A stretch of 64,000 nt of DNA from Isoetes taiwanensis (taxonomy: Eukaryota; Streptophyta; Lycopodiopsida; Isoetales; Isoetaceae), in NCBI GenBank assembly GCA_021234155.1, contig JAJEKV010000111.1, positions 1,742,968 to 1,806,967 on the forward strand, given 5' to 3'. The position numbers and the translations under genes were made by a program. This document shows, one piece after another, positions 60,595 to 64,000 of this stretch. The notes under the pieces were generated by a model that saw only the letters and a list, made by a program, of their open reading frames with translations, made no database searches and had not been told where the DNA came from. Every line of letters starts with the position of its first letter. Within the stretch, counting starts at the first letter, position 1.

Positions 60595-62331
60595 ATCACT
60601 CAAGTACATCCACATCACCATACACATGTCATCCACCTCATCACCACATCACAAAAAGTTTTGACTAGAAAAAAGTTATTTTACCACCTTGCTTGCCACA
60701 TCATCACCTCATTGTGCCATGTCATCACCCATTTGCCACATCACTCCATAACCTTGTGACCTCACCAAAATTAGGCTCATTTTGAGCCAAAAATTAAGAT
60801 TTTTTTTTTTTGCTAAAAGATTCTCCCATCACGTAGAGCATCAAAAAAGATTCCATGTGGAAAAAAAGAATTTTTGAAAAAGACCTTGTTATGACCCTCA
60901 TATTCCATTTCTTGGGAATCGTGCCAAATTTGAAAAAACAAAAAAAATTCCTATTTACTCCCTTTGGCCTAGTCACTCATTTTCCCAATCACCTTTTGCC
61001 ACATAGCACCTCGAGTATGTGAGGTGGCAACCACATGGAAATAGCATATGAATAAATTATAAAATTCAGAATTTTATGCCTTATATACCCGAGCTTTCTT
61101 TTGTAAAAATGCCTGTGGGATATTTCCTATGAATTCTTGAAGAACCCTAAAAACTTGATCATGCCAAGAACCATTTTTTCTGCTGATTCAATGGCCTAAT
61201 CATGGTCTACAGGTCCGAAATGCCTGGATCCAAGCCAAGAAATAGACCCATGCACTAAAAATGAACAAAAGCCACGGATTTTACCAAGAATCAACCAAAA
61301 AAGGGGATTAGAAAAAGGGGCTTTAGCTATCAGAGAAGGGGGAAGCTTGGAGCATGAGAACATGTCAATTTGGCTCTGAAAGAAGGACTGAGGACTCTTG
61401 CTTGAAGAATAGCTTCCATATTTCAGTTTTTTGACATGCCTTGATCAAAAAAATCCAAATTCTTGATGTATTTTCATATTTCCTTTGAGGTTCTGATATA
61501 ATACTACCCTTGGCATTGTTATGAAGTTCAAATAGATGCTATTCAAGTTGTTTCATGCGAAGTTTTTGATTTTTGAGCAAAATCCCTGATATGTGCACTG
61601 AAATTCAACTGTCCCAAGTCTGCAAGTTTAGCCATGCCCCATATGCAAACTATATCTCCAAAAAATCTGAGCTTAATTTCCATGACTCTCTTGCTATTCA
61701 TCTTTCATTCAAAATAAATTTCATGATTTTAGCACCCATAAATCCATAGTTATGGCTTTGCGAATTTGGCTGTTCTAGAACTGTAAAAATTTCTGAGACA
61801 GTCATTGAAATTTCCTCTTCCAAGTTTGCCTTTTCAAAAATCCATAGATTTCCAACTCTCATCCAAAAATTCTGAAACTTTGTCATGTGCATGCCTTCCT
61901 ACTCATCTTACCCCAGTCCAAGTTTCATGATTTTAGGACTTTTTCCTCTCAAGTTACAGATCCCCAAAGTTGGTTGTTCCAAAAGTTACAAAATTTCTGA
62001 TACACTCATTGAAAATTGTCTGTTTCAAGTCTGCTTGTTCAAAAATCCATAGTAAGCAAAGGAAGCTTCCAAAAATCCTGAAATTAAATACCAAGTATGC
62101 TCTACTACTGTTCTCTCACCATTCCAAGTTTGAATAAGTTTTAATGCATGGATCCCAAGATGTGGATATGCAAACTTGGCATTTCCAAAACTGTCAAAAT
62201 TTCAGGGACAGTTGGACTTTTGCAATTTGCTCCATTCTAATCCATCATTTGCTTTGAGGATTGATCACCCTAAGTGACCTGAAGGTTCTAAACCACTGAG
62301 GTTAAAGGTTTGGCCAGGAACACCTTCAACA

Positions 62332-63590
62332 CCATACGCATTCTAAATTGCCTCTGTTTTCTTCGATGCCGAATCAAATGTTTGTGCTGCCTCAATTTTG
62401 CCTTCTTCTCAATGTGATTGCACTGACTTAGGCAAGTCTATGATCTATTTTTCTTCTTTGAATAGACTATGAGCTAGACTGAGATTGTTCACAAGGCTTT
62501 TTCCCAAAGGAACACCATGCATGCCAACAACACAGTAAGCACATTCAAGGTAAGTAGCTTTTCCATCTTTGATAGGATAAGTTCTGGAAATAATAATTGC
62601 AGGATATGTTATGGCACCAGCCTGAGAAGGAACATAATTTTTGTCCACTTATGTTGCAGAACGAACTCCCATAATCTCCTCTTTCGCCGGAAGCTATCCA
62701 GTTATACCTCAAATACTGAGCCCTCTGCAGAGATGTTGGCATTTCCTTTTACCAGAATCCTGAATTAATTACTTCATCTATAGCATTTGCAACATCTTCC
62801 ATCTTGTGTTCAGCTATACATGGTGATAGCGTAGTTTTGTATCAGCCTCAAAATGTGAAGAGTTTCTAGGGTCGAAGGCATCCCTAGCTTCTGCACTACT
62901 ACCATAATCATGGCCATGGCCATGGCCATAGCCATAGCCATAGCCATTTTGGCCTTCCCTAACGGATAAGGCTTTTTGGACTGCAAATGAAGATTTGCAA
63001 CTTCTTTATCATGGCACATTTTAGTTGTATTGTTTGTACCTAATAGGATCTAGTTAAAATGTCTAGTTAATTGCATAAACCAACTTCTATGTTCACTAGA
63101 CAATATTTATCCTTTGCAATACAACAATTGAAGACCATTAAACATCAAATGCAAGGTAAATATTGAACGTATGAGCAAATGGAATTATACACATCCGAGA
63201 GCTCAGGCATTCACCATGAAGTGAATCCTTTTGCACAAAAATGAACTCCATCACTGTCGATCTGATCCTTCTTTCAATTATTTATAGTCTGGCACCAATT
63301 CTCATGGAATCGGTGCCAATCAATCGCGTCGGTTTAGCTCAATGCTAAGTTTAAACTGTGAACATTGCTCAAGCTTATTTGACCGCCATATAACTGTATT
63401 TTCGACCATTGAAACCTAAGGTTTAAACTTAAATGCTTATTGAACCATTAAACCTTAGGTTCATGAACTATTGAACCTTTAAAACTTCACCATGTGATTC
63501 TGAAACAAAACCTATAGTCTTCTTCATGTATAACTTGTGTTGATCAGAACCAGCTCTGGCTAAGAATCTACGTCATATTATAATATGAAC
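62332..63590. other. Sequence right of element A; 3' side of a copia element
   Basis: The stretch starts after A's LTR. A minus-strand frame at 62648-62445 (with ITYPAIIISRTYPIKDGKAT and AYCVVGMHGVPLG) looks protein-like but I do not recognise it. Upstream of it is a GCCATG/GCCATA hexamer run (62908-62947). Because the copia RNase H at 63591 is on the minus strand, this region should contain its 3' untranslated end and perhaps its LTR, but no second LTR copy is available to prove it. Confidence 0.4.
62908..62947 (+). repeat. GCCATG/GCCATA hexanucleotide repeat
   Basis: Seven to eight copies of CATGGC/CATAGC hexamers; the Met-Ala repeat ORF across them is an artefact. Confidence 0.85.
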
Positions 63591-64000
63591 TTATCCTTTT
63601 CGCTCTCCCTTCATATTATAATCTTTGCAATTGATCAAACTCCTCAGATAATTGAACTTTGGCTCTGTTAATGGTTTTGTGAGTATGTCTGCCAACTGTT
63701 TATCTGTTTGCATATATTTAACCTGTATGACATTCTTACTCACCAAATCTCTAATGAAATGTGCTTCTAGTTCAATGTGCTTAGTCCTTTCATGCAAAAT
63801 GGGATTTTTGGTCATAGCAATACAACTCGTGCTGTCAGAATATAATGTTAATGGATCTTCTTGCTGCATACCAATTTCATTCAATAGCCTTCTGCTCCAA
63901 ACCATTTCCTTGGCTGCAAGAGTTGTAGCAGAATATTCTGCTTCTGCAGATGAAAGTGCTATTGCACTTTGTTTCTTGCATTTCCATGATATAGGACCAC
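63591..64000 (-). CDS. Ty1/copia RNase H, C-terminal end of pol (partial)
   Basis: The frame is open from the window edge to the stop at 63591. WKCKKQSAIALSSAEAEYSA carries the RNase H SSAEAEY block. LTLYSDSTSCIAMTKNPILH and ERTKHIELEAHFIRDLV follow, then TDKQLADILTKPL, the classic copia pol end. The frame has no internal stop or frameshift, unlike the gypsy elements here. The rest of pol lies beyond 64000. A purine-rich GAAGGGAGAGCGAAAAGGA follows the end of the frame. Confidence 0.93.
   Translation of the reverse strand, partial: GPISWKCKKQSAIALSSAEAEYSATTLAAKEMVWSRRLLNEIGMQQEDPLTLYSDSTSCIAMTKNPILHERTKHIELEAHFIRDLVSKNVIQVKYMQTDKQLADILTKPLTEPKFNYLRSLINCKDYNMKGERKG

Larger units (their letters stand above)
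54119..62331 (+). repeat. Element A 3' LTR, interrupted by F
   Basis: The start is set by homology of TGATGCTGCCACATTTTGGC to the LTR start of C and by the block before it. The end CCTTCAACA is set by the match to the 5' LTR. Without F the length is about 2.2 kb. From 61065 it aligns with 257-1474. The part at 60595-61064 is LTR sequence whose 5' copy is outside the window; it shares TTGGGAATCGTGCC with C's LTR. Confidence 0.72.

Overview
This window is nuclear DNA of a land plant with a very transposon-rich genome. It holds Ty3/gypsy and Ty1/copia proteins, CACTA-type ends, plant B3-domain gene pieces and introns with plant-like splice sites. I cannot name the species; a large-genome lineage such as a fern, lycophyte or gymnosperm would fit. 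No intact host gene, rRNA, tRNA gene or CRISPR array is visible. Almost everything is one nest of mobile elements, and most boundaries can be fixed to the base from terminal repeats plus target-site duplications (TSDs).

Layout. Element A (outer, + strand LTR retrotransposon) has its 5' LTR ending at 1474, a primer-binding site at 1478, gag at 32964-33418 continuing at 51691, an unrecognised acidic ORF at 52445-53275, and a 3' LTR at 54119-62331. Inserted into A are: B, a - strand Ty3/gypsy element (2414-32867, TSD CTTAT); E, a CACTA element (33419-51687, TSD GAA); and F, a DNA transposon (54598-60594) inside A's 3' LTR. B is itself interrupted by C, a Tat-like gypsy element (15181-25318, TSD GTGTC), and by D1, a CACTA-like TIR element (4519-13680, TSD ACG). 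E is interrupted by D2, a second copy of the D family (36213-48933, TSD ATG). The nest is therefore three levels deep. Right of A is a unique stretch and then the 3' end of a Ty1/copia pol running off the window.

How the parts work together. B without its insertions is about 11 kb: LTR, tRNA-Asp-like PBS, gag with zinc knuckles, protease, RT, RNase H and integrase, then a long extra ORF that runs through the polypurine tract into the 3' LTR. C carries gag, protease, a second RNase H placed before RT, RT, RNase H and integrase. A has no pol but shares PBS, gag type and LTR-flanking sequence with C, so it may have been mobilised by a C-like partner. D1 and D2 have no visible transposase. They are filled with minisatellites of a 19-bp unit in both orientations, and D2 also carries 0.8-kb tandem repeats. 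E holds relics of a CACTA-type protein and captured pieces of B3 transcription-factor and SNF2-helicase genes. F encodes a broken transposase with SDG-x-x-SQFKS and HGKG motifs, plus a spliced Glu-rich ORF.

Caution. Repeat copies that are identical over long AT-rich stretches differ in short GC-rich clusters, often near CAG/CTG/CCGG. Part of the frameshifting may therefore be consensus error rather than decay.
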